Assembly (NCBI GenBank): GCA_001771815.1
Contig: MEPU01000012.1
Location: forward strand, 103,279-167,278
Length of the DNA: 64,000 nt
Reading direction: 5' to 3'
From: Bdellovibrionales bacterium RIFCSPHIGHO2_01_FULL_40_29
GTDB taxonomy: Bacteria > Bdellovibrionota > Bdellovibrionia > Bdellovibrionales > Bdellovibrionaceae
Each line of letters starts with the position of its first letter. Within the stretch, counting starts at the first letter, position 1. Shown one piece after another: positions 34,300 through 47,000 of this stretch. Below the pieces are notes generated by a model. That model searched no databases. It worked only from the letters and a program-made list of their open reading frames with translations, and was not told the origin of the DNA. Both the position numbers and the translations under genes were made by a program.

Positions 34300-36408
34300 A
34301 TGTCGAAAACATGGGAAATATCGAAGGTTCGTAATATTGGTATCTCGGCTCATATTGACTCGGGGAAAACAACTTTATCAGAGCGTATTTTATTCTACGG
34401 CGGCCGTATTCATGAAATTCATGAAGTAAAAGGTAAAGATGGCGTCGGCGCGACGATGGATTCCATGGATCTTGAACGAGAAAAAGGGATCACCATCCAG
34501 TCTGCTGCGACTCAGGTGCATTGGAAAGATCATACCATTAACTTAATCGATACGCCGGGGCACGTTGACTTTACAGTTGAAGTGGAGCGCTCTCTTCGCG
34601 TTCTTGACGGAGCGATCTTGGTTCTTTGCGGTGTTTCGGGTGTTCAATCACAGTCCATCACTGTAGATCGTCAAATGAAGCGTTATAATGTTCCTCGTTT
34701 AGCTTTCATCAACAAATTGGATCGACAGGGTGCAAATCCTTATCGCGTTAAAGACGCTTTAATTGAAAAATTACGTTTAAATGCATTTATGGCTAATATT
34801 CCAATTGGCTTGGAAGACAAACACTCTGGCGTTGTGGACTTGATCACAATGAAAGCCTATGAAAACCAAGGCGAAGACGGAGAAACAATAAAAGAAATTC
34901 CAATTCCAGCTGAATTAGCTGATTTGGCTAAGGAACACCGTCAAATCTTAATTGGTAAATTAGCTGATGTGGATGATGGCATTGCCGAAAAATTCTTAAT
35001 GGAAGAAGAGCCAACTGTTGAAGAAATGCGCGCAGCTATGCGTAAAGGCGTTATTGCTTTAAAATTAGTTCCTGTATTTTGTGGATCTGCTTTTAAAAAT
35101 AAAAACGTTCAGCATTTATTGGATGCTGTAACTTATTATTTACCAAACCCATCTGAAAAAATTGAACACGCTTTGGATTTAACCAAAGACGAAGAGAAAT
35201 TTCCTTTAGAAACTAATAATGATAAACCGTTAGTTATGTTGGCGTTTAAACTTCAGGAAACTCAGTTTGGACAGTTAACTTACATGCGCGTTTACCAAGG
35301 TACAGTTCGTAAGGGCGATTTTATTATCAATCAATCCAGCAAGAAATCTTTGAAAGTTCCGCGCTTGGTTCGTATGCACTCGGCAAAAATGGAAGACATC
35401 GAAGTTTCTTATGCAGGTGACATTGTTGCGGTATTCGGTGTGGATTGCGCTTCAGGTGATACTTTCTGTGATGATAAAATTGAAGCTTCAATGCAATCAA
35501 TGCACATCGCCGATTCTGTTATCAGCTTAGCGATTGCTCCAAAGTCTAAAGAAGGATCGAACAACTTTACAAAAGCTTTACAAAAATTTCGTAAAGAAGA
35601 TCCAACTTTCCGCGTTCACCGTGATGATGAATCGAATGAGACAATCATTTCTGGAATGGGCGAGCTTCACTTAGAAATTTATGTTGAACGTATGAAGCGT
35701 GAATTCAACTGTGAAGTTGTTGTCGGTCAACCGCAAGTGGCTTATCGTGAAACAATCCTTCAGGGCGCAGATTATGATTACACTCATAAAAAGCAAACAG
35801 GTGGATCGGGTCAGTTCGCAAAGATTTCTGGTTTGATTCAGCCATTACCACCACAAGAAGATGGCAAGACTTTCAAATTTGAAAATAAAGTTGTGGGTGG
35901 ACGTATTCCTAAAGAATTCATCCCCGCTGTTGAAGAAGGCTTTGCTGAGCAATGTGTTAAGGGGCCTTTGATCGGATTCCCTATTGTTGGTGTTGAAGTT
36001 CATTTAACTGATGGCGCTTACCATGATGTGGATTCTTCATACATGGCATTTAAAATTGCAGCAATGGCGGCAATGCGTGAAGTTTATCAAAAAGCTAAAC
36101 CAACAGTTCTTGAACCCGTTATGAAATTGGAAACAACTGTTCCCGAAGAATATCAAGGTCCAGCAACTGGTCAGATCAATCAACGTCGTGGCGTCATCAC
36201 AGGCACAACTTCTATTGAAGGAAATGCAACAATTGAAGCTGAAGTTCCGTTGACTGAAATGTTTGGTTACTCAACTGATTTACGTTCTGCTACAAAAGGA
36301 AAAGGCGAATTCTCTATGGAATTCCTTAAGTACGCTCAAGCTCCACGTAATATCCAAGACGAACTTGCCAAAAAGTACGCCGCAAAACGCTTAGCTGAGC
36401 AAAAGTAA
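34300..36408 (+). CDS. fusA: Translation elongation factor G, mitochondrial EF-G1-like type
   Basis: 702 residues with all five EF-G domains. G1 is 'AHIDSGKTT' (17-25), switch I region ends '[13 protein letters not shown]', G3 'DTPGHVDF', G4 'NKLD', and domain IV includes 'GGSGQFAKI'. It catalyses GTP-driven translocation of tRNA and mRNA on the ribosome. The wording around switch I ('[23 protein letters not shown]', partly quoted) and '[25 protein letters not shown]' (partly quoted) resembles mitochondrial EF-G1 and bacterial spdEFG1 proteins. It stands alone, not in a str operon, so a second EF-G may exist elsewhere. AGGA lies nine bases before the ATG. A terminator follows at 36453. Confidence 0.94.
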   Translation: MSKTWEISKVRNIGISAHIDSGKTTLSERILFYGGRIHEIHEVKGKDGVGATMDSMDLEREKGITIQSAATQVHWKDHTINLIDTPGHVDFTVEVERSLRVLDGAILVLCGVSGVQSQSITVDRQMKRYNVPRLAFINKLDRQGANPYRVKDALIEKLRLNAFMANIPIGLEDKHSGVVDLITMKAYENQGEDGETIKEIPIPAELADLAKEHRQILIGKLADVDDGIAEKFLMEEEPTVEEMRAAMRKGVIALKLVPVFCGSAFKNKNVQHLLDAVTYYLPNPSEKIEHALDLTKDEEKFPLETNNDKPLVMLAFKLQETQFGQLTYMRVYQGTVRKGDFIINQSSKKSLKVPRLVRMHSAKMEDIEVSYAGDIVAVFGVDCASGDTFCDDKIEASMQSMHIADSVISLAIAPKSKEGSNNFTKALQKFRKEDPTFRVHRDDESNETIISGMGELHLEIYVERMKREFNCEVVVGQPQVAYRETILQGADYDYTHKKQTGGSGQFAKISGLIQPLPPQEDGKTFKFENKVVGGRIPKEFIPAVEEGFAEQCVKGPLIGFPIVGVEVHLTDGAYHDVDSSYMAFKIAAMAAMREVYQKAKPTVLEPVMKLETTVPEEYQGPATGQINQRRGVITGTTSIEGNATIEAEVPLTEMFGYSTDLRSATKGKGEFSMEFLKYAQAPRNIQDELAKKYAAKRLAEQK

Positions 36409-36429
36409 AAAGGTACCTGCTCACTTTTT
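36407..36429 (-). repeat. Short dispersed repeat, copy 1
   Basis: One of three copies in this region of an element with core GTGAGC[A/T]GGTACC flanked by an A-run on the left and a T-run on the right. This copy reads on the minus strand with central A and starts at the last base pair of the fusA stop codon region. Confidence 0.8.
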
Positions 36430-36452
36430 GTCAAGCACCGCATTATAATTTG

Positions 36453-36487
36453 AAAAACCCAGGGCTTAAAAACCTTGGGTTTTTTAT
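36453..36487 (+). terminator. Intrinsic terminator of fusA
   Basis: AACCCAGGG pairs with CCTTGGGTT (one G-T pair) around a short A-rich loop and is followed by a T-rich tract, giving a standard Rho-independent terminator 45 bases after the fusA stop. Because of it, the ATG at 36450 upstream is not used as the start of the next gene. Confidence 0.88.
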
Positions 36488-36515
36488 TTTTCAAACTCTA
36501 TGTTACGATTTTAGG

Positions 36516-37097
36516 ATGCAAAGCCCTTTTCAAGATCAGCTTCTGAAATATTTAATTGTATTGTACCGCATTATTTATTCAAAAGTGAGCTGGTACCTTT
36601 TGGTTTTACTGTTGGGGTCTTTAGCTGAAGCTCGTATGGCTCCGCGAATGTATTCCATTTTGGGTCAGGTTTCTGGAAGTTTTTATGATAGCACTGATGT
36701 AAATGAAGCACATGTTTTTGCCAATAAGTTTAGTCTAGAGCTGATGTATTTGGTTCGAAGTGGTCCCACTTTTGGAGCGCGATATTTTTTTGAAGGACGC
36801 AATGAGAACGGTACACAATCCGGACAGGCTTATGGTCCATCTGCTGGATACTATTCAGAGACCGGTTTCTTTGTTCTTGTAACATATGATATTTTAGCAA
36901 AACTTGGGCGATGGACAAATGGCGAAGGCTTTCAAGCTGACTTTGGATATATTGAGCATATTGGTGATCAAATTCATCTTGGCGCAAAGATTTCAACACG
37001 CAAAATTAAATACAAATCAGACACTTTAAATTCTTTGGCTGTTGAAAAAAATGTCCACGATACTTTTCCAAGTTTTGTCATCACCTACCTATTTTAG
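36516..37097 (+). CDS. Outer-membrane barrel-like protein
   Basis: About 193 residues if ATG 36516 (MQSPFQDQ) is used. The longer frame to 36450 would start inside the fusA terminator, and GTG 36585 is another option. A hydrophobic export segment ends at 'GSLAEA'. The mature part has short amphipathic beta strands rich in Tyr/Phe/Gly ('GPTFGARYFFEG', 'GPSAGYYSETGFFVLVTYDI', 'GDQIHLGAKIST') and ends with an aromatic ('FVITYLF'), as outer-membrane barrels do. The codons for the start of the signal segment coincide with copy 2 of the dispersed repeat (36581-36601), so the repeat seems to have been built into the gene or the real start lies after it. Function unknown. Confidence 0.62.
   Translation: MQSPFQDQLLKYLIVLYRIIYSKVSWYLLVLLLGSLAEARMAPRMYSILGQVSGSFYDSTDVNEAHVFANKFSLELMYLVRSGPTFGARYFFEGRNENGTQSGQAYGPSAGYYSETGFFVLVTYDILAKLGRWTNGEGFQADFGYIEHIGDQIHLGAKISTRKIKYKSDTLNSLAVEKNVHDTFPSFVITYLF
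36581..36601 (+). repeat. Short dispersed repeat, copy 2
   Basis: Same core as copy 1 with central T, on the plus strand. It lies within the 5' part of the outer-membrane protein reading frame and reads there as Lys-Val-Ser-Trp-Tyr-Leu. Confidence 0.82.
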
Positions 37098-37132
37098 CAT
37101 CTATTCAGTTTAATTTCTAACGCGTCGCCAGC

Positions 37133-37155
37133 AAAAAAGTGAGCTGGTACCTTTT
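37133..37155 (+). repeat. Short dispersed repeat, copy 3
   Basis: Same core with central T on the plus strand, identical to copy 2 over 21 bases. It lies between the two convergent outer-membrane protein genes and touches the stop codon of the minus-strand one. Confidence 0.85.
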
Positions 37156-37903
37156 AGAAGAAGAAGGTTTTGTTTAGGATTAGGCCGACTTCTTTGTCGA
37201 CGAAGTTTTTGTAGTCGTTGTGGATGTCTTCGTAGCTGTAGAAGGCGCGAAAATTCCAGTTGGAGAGGACGCTGCGTTTTCCGAAATCGAATTCGATTCC
37301 GAAGCGATAAATAGAGCCGTCTTGATAATCGAGCAAGGAATTGTGAGCGATGGTGCCGCTGTAGAGATACTCGAAATCAATGGAGAGCGGCAGTTTGGCG
37401 ACGGTTTGACCGAACCAGACGATGGTTGCACCAATTTCTCCGGAATATCTGGTGGCAATATCGCCATAAACATTAAATGGATCTGGTTGTTCGGAGATAA
37501 CAGCAGATGATTTTGCGGCGATTTTAAATCCATAGGCAAAGCCTTCGCCTTCACTGATCCAGCGCGGTTTCCACGCTATACCGTAGCTGTAGAATTCGGG
37601 TTTGTATTTTAACTGAAGGATTGCGTTTTCAGGTCGATACAAGAGCTGCTCCAGAAATAATGTAAAGCGCTGAGCGTAACGATCTATTTTAGGTGTGTCG
37701 TACTGAATTTCAAAACGCGGATTGGCTTGAGACAAAAGAAAGTAATTTCCGACTTCAGAACCAATTTCTAACTTGGAGTATCCAAGTCCGACACCAATTT
37801 TTAAATTCTCATCCAAAAAAGGCAGACTTTTATAATCAGATACTTTGGCAAATACCAACTCTGAACAAAGAAAAAATAAAAGACTGAGATTTCGAATAAT
37901 CAC
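37154..37903 (-). CDS. Outer-membrane beta-barrel protein
   Basis: 249 residues with a signal peptide ending 'ELVFA'. The mature protein is a run of amphipathic strands of 8-12 residues ('LKIGVGLGYSKLEIG', 'YGIAWKPRWIS', 'GFAYGFKIAAKS', 'SIDFEYLYSGTI', 'YRFGIEFDFGK', 'NFRAFYSYEDI') and ends in Phe-Phe-Phe, the C-terminal signal for BAM-dependent insertion. It is probably a 12-strand-class barrel of unknown role. It converges on the smaller barrel-like gene and shares the repeat element at its 3' end. Upstream, 97 bases separate it from the giant gene on the same strand. Confidence 0.82.
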   Translation of the reverse strand: MIIRNLSLLFFLCSELVFAKVSDYKSLPFLDENLKIGVGLGYSKLEIGSEVGNYFLLSQANPRFEIQYDTPKIDRYAQRFTLFLEQLLYRPENAILQLKYKPEFYSYGIAWKPRWISEGEGFAYGFKIAAKSSAVISEQPDPFNVYGDIATRYSGEIGATIVWFGQTVAKLPLSIDFEYLYSGTIAHNSLLDYQDGSIYRFGIEFDFGKRSVLSNWNFRAFYSYEDIHNDYKNFVDKEVGLILNKTFFF

Positions 37904-38000
37904 TGCTTTTATGCTATCAGAAATAATTCAGCTGATCACTCGACCAAAGTCGATTAATCAAGAATCCCGTGATGAATTTGAAAGGACTATAAACTTACAA

Positions 38001-41000
38001 CTACTGCGGATAAAGGTCAGCTTGTGGAATAATCCGTGTTCCGATATTTTGCGCATCGGCGGCACTGGTACCTGATCGTGTCAGATGAGCCTCGGAACCT
38101 CCGCCATTTTCAAAGTACTCCATCACAACTGAATATTTGGTCCCCGCCGTCAGTGCAATATTACCACTGCAGTTCCAGACCGGAGCATGATCTGTCCAAT
38201 TATTTATAACAAGAGCACCATTAATCCACACCCGAACTCCATCATCAGAGTAAGTGCAGAAATAATTTGTCGCGCCAACGGCTTTGTATTGTCCCGTCCA
38301 ACGAACAGAAAAAAGGTTACCCACACCCATCGGTGCATTTCCAGTGGCCCAAGCAAATGCGATTCTGGCATCGATACGCTCACCGCGTTTATTTCCAGCT
38401 AAGAATGGAGACGCCGGAGGAGATCCTCCACTCCAAACATAATACATACCTGTCAAACCAGTTCCCACTTCGGTAACAGATTCAGAGCCAGCCACAGTGA
38501 CTGTGCGGGTTCCTGTGACACCACTGTAAACAGCAGAAATCACGGATGTTCCATTCGCAACCCCTGTCACTAAACCTTTTGTACCGCTACCATTTGAAAC
38601 GGTAGCCGCTGCAGTTGTGCCACTGGTCCAAACTGCGAATTCTGTGACTTCGATTGTTCCACCATCAGATAAATTAGCCCAGGCTTGCAAATTATAAGTT
38701 GATCCCGGCATCACTGTAACTGTTGGCGTGACCAAGATGGATGAAACAGTTGCACCATTGACCCCAAATGGAGTGGTTCCGTTGATCGCTCCCTGAGTGG
38801 CTGTGATCGTCGTTGTGCGATAACCCGTGAACGTTGGTGTTGTTGCCCGTCCTCGCGTTCCAGCTGTATTACTGATTGTTGCCGCTAAAGTATTCGAAGA
38901 ACTCCAAGTCACTTGTTCAGTAATATTTGAAGTCGAAGCATCACTGAATGTTCCTGTCGCTACCAATTGAAAAGTACCATTACTTGTTACCAGAGAATCA
39001 TATGGAGTGATCGCAATTGAAACCAATGTTGCCCCAGTCACAGTCAACGTCGCCGATCCTGAAATAGCTCCAATGGTGGCAGTGATCGTCACAGATCCTG
39101 ATGCCACGCCGGTTGCGCGACCAATCGTTGGAGCTGTATTTGATACTGTTGCAATTCCATCATTCGATGAGCTCCAAACAGCACTGGTGGTGACAACTTG
39201 AGTTGAGGCATCCGAGTATGTTGCGGTCGCCACAAAGTCTTGAGTTCCACTGACAGCAACCGATGGGCTAGCCGGTGTCACAGCTATCGATGTCAAAGTT
39301 TTATTTTGAACGGTGACTGAAATAGTTTGCGAATATCCCGCATAAGTTGCAGTAATAGTTGCTGTTCCCGCACTTAATAATGAAATCACACCACCACTGA
39401 CAGTGGCAACTGATCCATTCGAAGTTGACCACGCTGTCACAGCCGTAATATCCGAAGTGCCTGATGGATTTAAAATCGCTTGAGCTGTGACCGCTTGATT
39501 GGAATTGATTCCACCAGTAACGACTGATTGAGAAACAGTTATTCCAGTCATCTGATAAATTGTTCCAGCCGCAATCGCACTTTGCCCCTTATGAGTGGCT
39601 GTGATATTCACATTGCCATTTCCGGCTGCAGCTGTGACTAAACCTTTTGAGGCTGCATTATTCACGGTCGCAACACCTGTCGCATTGGAAGACCAGTTTG
39701 CATTGGCATTTGTTGTGACATCTGCAGTACTTGAATCTGAATAAGTCGCAGTCGCTGTGATTTGCTGAGTTGATCCTGTATTCACCATACTAAATGGCGT
39801 TGGAGAAACAGCAAGACTTGAAACACTGACCGCTGTCACAACAAAAGTCGTATTCGGACTTGCAATACCATCCGTTGCCGTCACTGTAATCGTCGATGTT
39901 CCCGCTAAATTTAAAGATGGTGTAATTGTTAATGTACAATTTGGCGCTGTTCCACCCTTTGTGATATCTGCATTTGCAATCACTGTGGTTGTTCCGGATG
40001 TTGCTGTCACACTGGTTGAACAGTTCATCGTATGATCTAAATCTGTTAACGTATAATTGAGAACAACTGAACCATCTGTTTTTAATGTTTGATTTCCAAT
40101 AGCTGAAATAACCGGAACATCATTCACAGAATTGACTGTTAACGAAAATGAAGTGGTCGCCGTATCAACCCCATCACTAACCGTCACGACAACATTTGAA
40201 ACCCCGAACTCGTTGGCTGCTGGAGTCATTGTTACCGTGCAATTTGGAGCAGCTCCACCAAAGACAATATTAGCAACTGGCAAGACAGTGATATTCGATG
40301 ACGTCGCGGACAATGATCCAGCGCACGTCAAAGCGGTTTCCACATCAGCAATCGTCGTGGCAATCGCTGCTGTTGCTGTGTCTTCATTGGTGGTCTGATT
40401 TCCAATTGCAGAAATTGTTGGAGGATCATTCACAGCTGTCACAGTTAATGCCATAATCCGTGAGGCTGTTAAAGATCCATCCGTCACCGTCACTTCCACA
40501 TTTGAAGCTCCATTACCATTCGCCACAGGAGTCATTGTGACTGTACAATTTGGCGCTGTTCCTGCAAAAACAATGTTGGCCACTGGTAATAATCCGACAT
40601 CTGATGACGTTGCCGACAAAGACGTTGCACATGACAATACTGATTCAGAATCTGCAATTGTAAAGGCCAATGCCGATGTTGCAGAATCTTCGTTGATCGT
40701 TTGGTTATTAATTATTGAAATGGTTGGCGTATCATTCACAGCCACAACGGTTATAACAAAAGCCGCAGTCCCTGTTAAGCCACCGATATCCGTAACCACA
40801 AAAGCCAAATTAGAAGTGCCATCCACATTTGAAGTTGGCGTGATCACGGCAGTACAATTGGGAGCCGTTCCACTAAAAACCACATTCGCTACCGGAACCA
40901 AAGCAGTATTGGTTGAAGTCATAGTCATAGATGTCGTACAGCTGACGGCGGTCTCCACATCAGAAATCGTAAAAGCAATTGATCCAGTCGAAGTGTCTTC

Positions 41001-44000
41001 ATTAATGCTCTGATCTGCAATCGCTGAAATCACTGGATTATCATTGACCGAAGTGACCGTCATTGTAAAAAGTCGATTGTTAAGTCCACCAGCTCCGTCA
41101 GATAAACTCATCATAATATCGGTCAATCCAAAACGATTCGCAGCAGGAGTTATCGTTGCCGTACAATTTGGAGCTGTTCCTGAAAAGATAACATTTGCAT
41201 CAGGAAGTAATGTTTGATTGCTTGATGTCGCCACCATAGATGTCACACAATCCAGAACACTATCGACATCTGTTATTGTGAAATTTTTAATTAATGTTCC
41301 GTCTTCTGCTATCGTGGCATCAGTAAAATTAGAAAGAACTGGGGAATCATTTCCTGGCGTGACCGTAAATGTAAATGCAGTCGATGCTTGAAGATTTGGA
41401 GTTTCATTATCATTAACCGTGATCACAATATTTGAAACTCCGGTCTCATCTAAACTCGGAACAATATGGATATTACAATTCGGAACTGTTCCTGTTATCG
41501 TAAATCCTGTCAGTGGCAATAATGTCGTATTTGATGATGAGATCGAAATATTGGCTGGATCACAAATAAGAATACTATCCACATCCGAAATAGTTACTGC
41601 TAAATCAACTGGAACGTCTTCTTGAGTTGTTTGATTCACAACCGTTGAAATGGTTGGAGCATCATTCACAGGTGTGACTGTTAAACTGTATCCACTCGTT
41701 GCTGACAATAAACCATCCGTCACCGTCAATACAATATTGGTCACACCAAATTGATTCAACGCCGGAGTCATCGTCACTGTACAATTCGGAGCCGTTCCAC
41801 CAAAAGCAATACTTCCCACTGGCAAGAGTGCTCCGTTTGATGACGTGGCACTGACTGATGTTCCACAAGCTAAAACATTGTCAACATCTGAAATCGTAAA
41901 TGCAATGGCACCCGTTGCCACATCTTCGCTTGTCGTTTGATCTGCAATCGCTGAAATCAAAGGAGCATCATTAATTGAAGTCACTGTTAAGTCAAAAGGA
42001 CTGGTCGAACTCAGTAAACCGTCAGTTACTGTTAACACAACATTTGAAATGCCTGTTTGATCTGCGGCTGGAGTCATTGTAACGGTACAGTTTGGTTCAG
42101 TTCCACCAATCACAATTCCGATCATTGGAAGCAGTGTCAAATTTGAAGAGCTTGCACTGACTGATCCCGCACATGTGACGACATCATCAACATCTGAAAT
42201 CGTAAATGCTATGGCACCTGTTGCTGATTCTTCAGGAGTTGATTGATCTGCAATCACAGAAATCACTGGAGCATCATTCACTGGTGTGACAGTTAAACTA
42301 AAACTGCTGGTGTCTGTCTCAGTCCCATCGGTAACAGTTAATACAATATTTGAAACTCCGTTTAGATTTAATGCCGGACTCATCGTGACCGTACAATTTG
42401 GAGCCACTCCAGCAATCACAATATTTCCCAATGGCAATAAAGCGGTATCCGACGATGTCGCACTGACGGAAGATCCACAGGTCAGAACATTATCCACATC
42501 CGTAATTGTAAATGCGATAGCTGCTGTGGCCGTGTCTTCAGGAGTTGTTTGATTTACAATCGCTGCAATAACCGGAGCATCATTTACTGCAGTCACCGTC
42601 AAACTAAAACTGCTTGTATCTGTCTCAGTCCCATCGCTAACAGTTAATACAATATTTGAAAGTCCATTTTGATCTGTTGCCGGATTCAAAGTCACAGTAC
42701 AATTAGGAGCCACTCCTCCAAAAGCAATATTTCCCACTGGTAACAAGACGCCGTCTGATGATGTCGCGCTGACGGATGATCCACAAGTCAAAACATTGTC
42801 CACATCCGTCATTGTAAATGCGATAGCCGCTGTGGCTGTGTCTTCAGGAGTTGTTTGATTTACAATCGCTGAAATAACCGGAGCATCGTTCACTGCAGTC
42901 ACCGTCAAACTAAAATTGCTTGTATCTGTCAGAGTCCCATCGGTAACAGTTAATACAATATTTGAAAGTCCATTTTGATCCGGCGCCGGAGTCATTGTGA
43001 CCGTACAATTAGGAGCCACTCCTCCAAAAGCAATATTTCCTACTGGTAATAACACCGCATCCGATGATGTCGCGCTGATTGAAGCGGCACATGTTAAAGC
43101 ACTATCCACATCTGTTATTGTAAATGCGATAGCCGCTGTAGCCGTGTCTTCAGCTGTTGTTTGATTTATAATCGTTGAAATAACTGGAGCATCATTCACA
43201 GCTGTGACTGTTAATGAAAATGCCGATGTGTCCTGAAGATTTGGTGTCCCATTGTCAACGACCGTAATCACCACATTTGAAACTCCATTTTGATTTAAAT
43301 CTGGAGTCATCGTCACCGTGCAATTTGGAGCCGTCCCACCAAATACAATGTTTGCGACAGGTAAGACTGCTGTATCCGATGACGTCGCGCTGAGGTTGGC
43401 CGATGTACATAATAATGCGCTATCAATATCTGTTATTGTAAATGCAATAGCACCTGTTGGGATGTCTTCATTGGTAGACTGATTCACAATCGCAGAAATA
43501 ACTGGAGCATCATTCACGGCTGTCACTGTTAATGAATAAGCACTTGTCGCTGATAATGATCCATCTGTCACTGTTAAGACAATATTTGAAACTCCGAATT
43601 GATCGGCCGCCGGAGTCATCGTGACTGTGCAATTAGGTGCGACTCCACCAAAAGCAATACTTCCAACTGGTAACAAGACGCCGTCTGATGACGTTGCACT
43701 GACCGAAGCGCCACAGGTCAAAACACTATCGACATCGGAAATTGTAAAAGCAATAGCCCCAGTTGCGGTATCTTCATTTGTTGTTTGATTTACAATTGCA
43801 GAAATAACCGGAGCATCATTTTGTGCAGTGACTGTTAAACTAAAACTGCTGGTTGCACTTAATAATCCATCCGTCACCGTCAGAACAACATTGGAAAGAC
43901 CACTTTGATCTGCTGCCGGAGTCATCGTCACAGTGCAGTTGGGTGCGACTCCACCAAAAACAATACTTCCAACTGGTAACAAGACCGTATCTGACGATGT

Positions 44001-47000
44001 GGCACTCATAGATGCTCCACACGTTAAGACGTTATCCACATCCGTGATTGTAAAAGCAATGGCGCCCGTTGCTGTTTCTTCATTTGTTGTTTGATTTACA
44101 ATTGCAGAAATAACTGGGGCATCATTCTCTGCCGTCACAGTTAAGCTGTAACTGCTGGTGTCGCTTAATGATCCATCCGTAACGGTCAATACAATATTTG
44201 AAACTCCGAATTGATTCAATGCCGGATTCATTGTCACTGTACAATTAGGCGCTGCACCTGCAAATGTGATATTTCCAACCGGTAATAACACTCCGTCAGA
44301 AGACGTGGCAGAAACTGAAGTGGTGCAATCCAGTACGGAATCAAGATCGTTAATTGTGAATGCGATCGCCCCTGTCACTGTGTCTTCATTTGTAGTTTGA
44401 TTTATAATTGCCGATATAACCGGGGCATCATTCTGAGCAGTTACGGTTAAACTGTAACTGCTTGTTGCTGGTAATACTCCGTCGGTAACAGTTAATACAA
44501 TATTCGATACTCCATTTTGATCTGCAGCCGGAGTCATCGTCACCGTGCAATTTGGTGCTGTTCCAGCGAATGCAATATTAGCCACAGGCAATAACGTGGT
44601 GTCAGATGACGTCGCTGACATTGAAGTTCCACAATTTAAAACAGAATCAACATCAGTTATCGTAAAAGCAATAGCCGCTGTTGCCGTGTCTTCAGCAGTT
44701 GTTTGATTCACGATCGCTGAAATAACTGGAGCATCATTCACCGCTGTGACTGTTACTGAAAAAGCTTCCGTTACCGGAGTAAATCCATCAGTCACCGTGA
44801 GAACAACATTCGAAAGGCCATTTTGATTCAGCGCCGGTGAAACTGTGGCTGTACAATTTGGAGTCACTCCACCAAAAACAATATTACCGACCGGCAATAG
44901 CGTCGTATCTGATGACGTTGCTGACATTGAAGTGGTGCAATCTAATGCGGTATCTGGATCATTGATTGTGTAATTAATGACAATGGGAGTGTCTTCAGGT
45001 GTGACTTGGTCGGCAATCACTGAAATAGTTGGTGGATCATCCACAGGCGTGACCGTCAAACTGAATGCCGCCGTATCAACCAAAGTTCCATCTGTTAATG
45101 TGAACACAATATTTGAAACACCATTTTGATTTGGAGCAGGAGATAGCGTCGCAATACAATTTGGAGCTGTTCCTGTAAAAACTATATTTCCAACCGGCAA
45201 TAGTGTTGTGTCTGATGATGTCGCTGAAACTGAAGCCGCACAGGTTAATGCATTATCAACATCGTTAATTGTAAAATTAATGATTTCATCCGTTGCCTCA
45301 AACGTGGATTGATTGGCAATAGCGGAAATAATCGGAGCATCATTCACCGCAGTCACGGTTAAACTGTAATTACTGGTGGCTGATAGTGTTCCATCCGTTA
45401 CCGTCAAGACAACATTTGACACTCCAAACTGATCTGGATCCGGAGTCATCGTGACGGTACAATTCGGCGCCACTCCTGCAATCACAATATTGCCGACAGA
45501 CAATACGGTGGTGTCCGACGAAGTCGCACTGACCGATGTCGCACAAGTTAAAGTGTCATCCGCATCTGAAATTGTAAATGCAATAGCCCCCGTGTCAGTA
45601 TCTTCTGCTGTGATTTGATTTCCAATAGCAGAAATCACTGGAGCATCATTCTGCGCAGTCACCGTATAGCTAAAATTACTGGTGGCTTGCAAATTTGGAG
45701 TCCCGTTATCCATGACTGTGATCACAATATTAGAAACTCCACTTTGATCAGGCTCTGGAGTTAACGTCACTGTACAATTAGGCGCGGCCCCACCAATCAC
45801 AATATTGGCTGTGGGTAATACTGCGATATTCGATGAAGTCACACTTAGATTTGCAGCAGTGCAAAGTAAAATATTATCAACATCTGTTATTGTAAATGGA
45901 ATGGCTCCTGTAGCCGTGTCTTCTGCTGTGGTTTGATTTCCAATAGCGGAAATGATCGGAGTATCATTTACCGCTGTCACTGTTAATGTCATTGGGCTTG
46001 TATCAACCAATGTTCCATCTGTTACAGTGAGCACCACATTTGAAGCTCCGAATTGATCCGCGACCGGAGTCATTGTCACTGTACAATTGGGCGCCACCCC
46101 TGCAAAGACAATATTAGCCACAGGCAAGAGCGTGGCATCTGAAGATGTTGCTGAAAGTGATGTGGCACAATTTAAAATATTATCAACATCTGAAATCGTA
46201 AATGCAATGGCACCCGTTGCTGAATCTTCACTGATGGTATCGTTACCTATTGCAGAAATAATTGGAGCATCATTTGTCGCAAGGACTGTGTAAGCAAAAC
46301 CCTCAGTCACATTTGAACTGCCATCAGCCACTGTAAACACAATGTTTGAAACTCCGGATTGATCCAATACGGGATTCAAGGTCGCAGTACAATTAGGTGC
46401 CGTTCCAGCAAAAACAATATTCGCTACTGGAATTAAACCTACATTGGAAGAGGTTGCCGACATCGACGTGCTACAATTTAAGACACTATCAATATCATTG
46501 ATTGTAAAGTTGATCATCAGAGATGTGTCTTCGTTGACGGAATCATCTGGAATGGCAGAAATTGTTGGTGGATCATCATAGGCTGAAACCGTTAAAACAA
46601 AATTGCTTGTTGCTGTCAGAGATCCATCCGTCACAGTAAAAATCATGTTGCTCGTGCCATTTTCGTTCGCCGCGGGAGACAACGTTGCAGTACAATTAGG
46701 TGCAACACCTCCGAAAACAACGCTTGGAACAGGCATCAAAGTGGTATTGGAACTTGTTGCTGAAACCGAAGCCGCACATGTAGGTGCATTATCGACATCT
46801 GAAATCGTAAAATTCACAATGACTGAGCCACCCTCAGTTGCTGATTGTGGTCCAATCGCCGAAATAACCGGAGCATCATTCACGGCAGTGACGGTTAAGC
46901 TGTAACTGCTGGTTGCACTTAATGATCCATCCGTTACAGTCAGCACGATATTTGATAATCCAAATTGATTAGCAGCTGGAGTCATCGTGACCGTACAGTT

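Noticed and set aside
36450..36515. Upstream extension of the outer-membrane protein frame to ATG 36450
   Set aside because: It lies inside the fusA terminator hairpin and adds no signal-like sequence.
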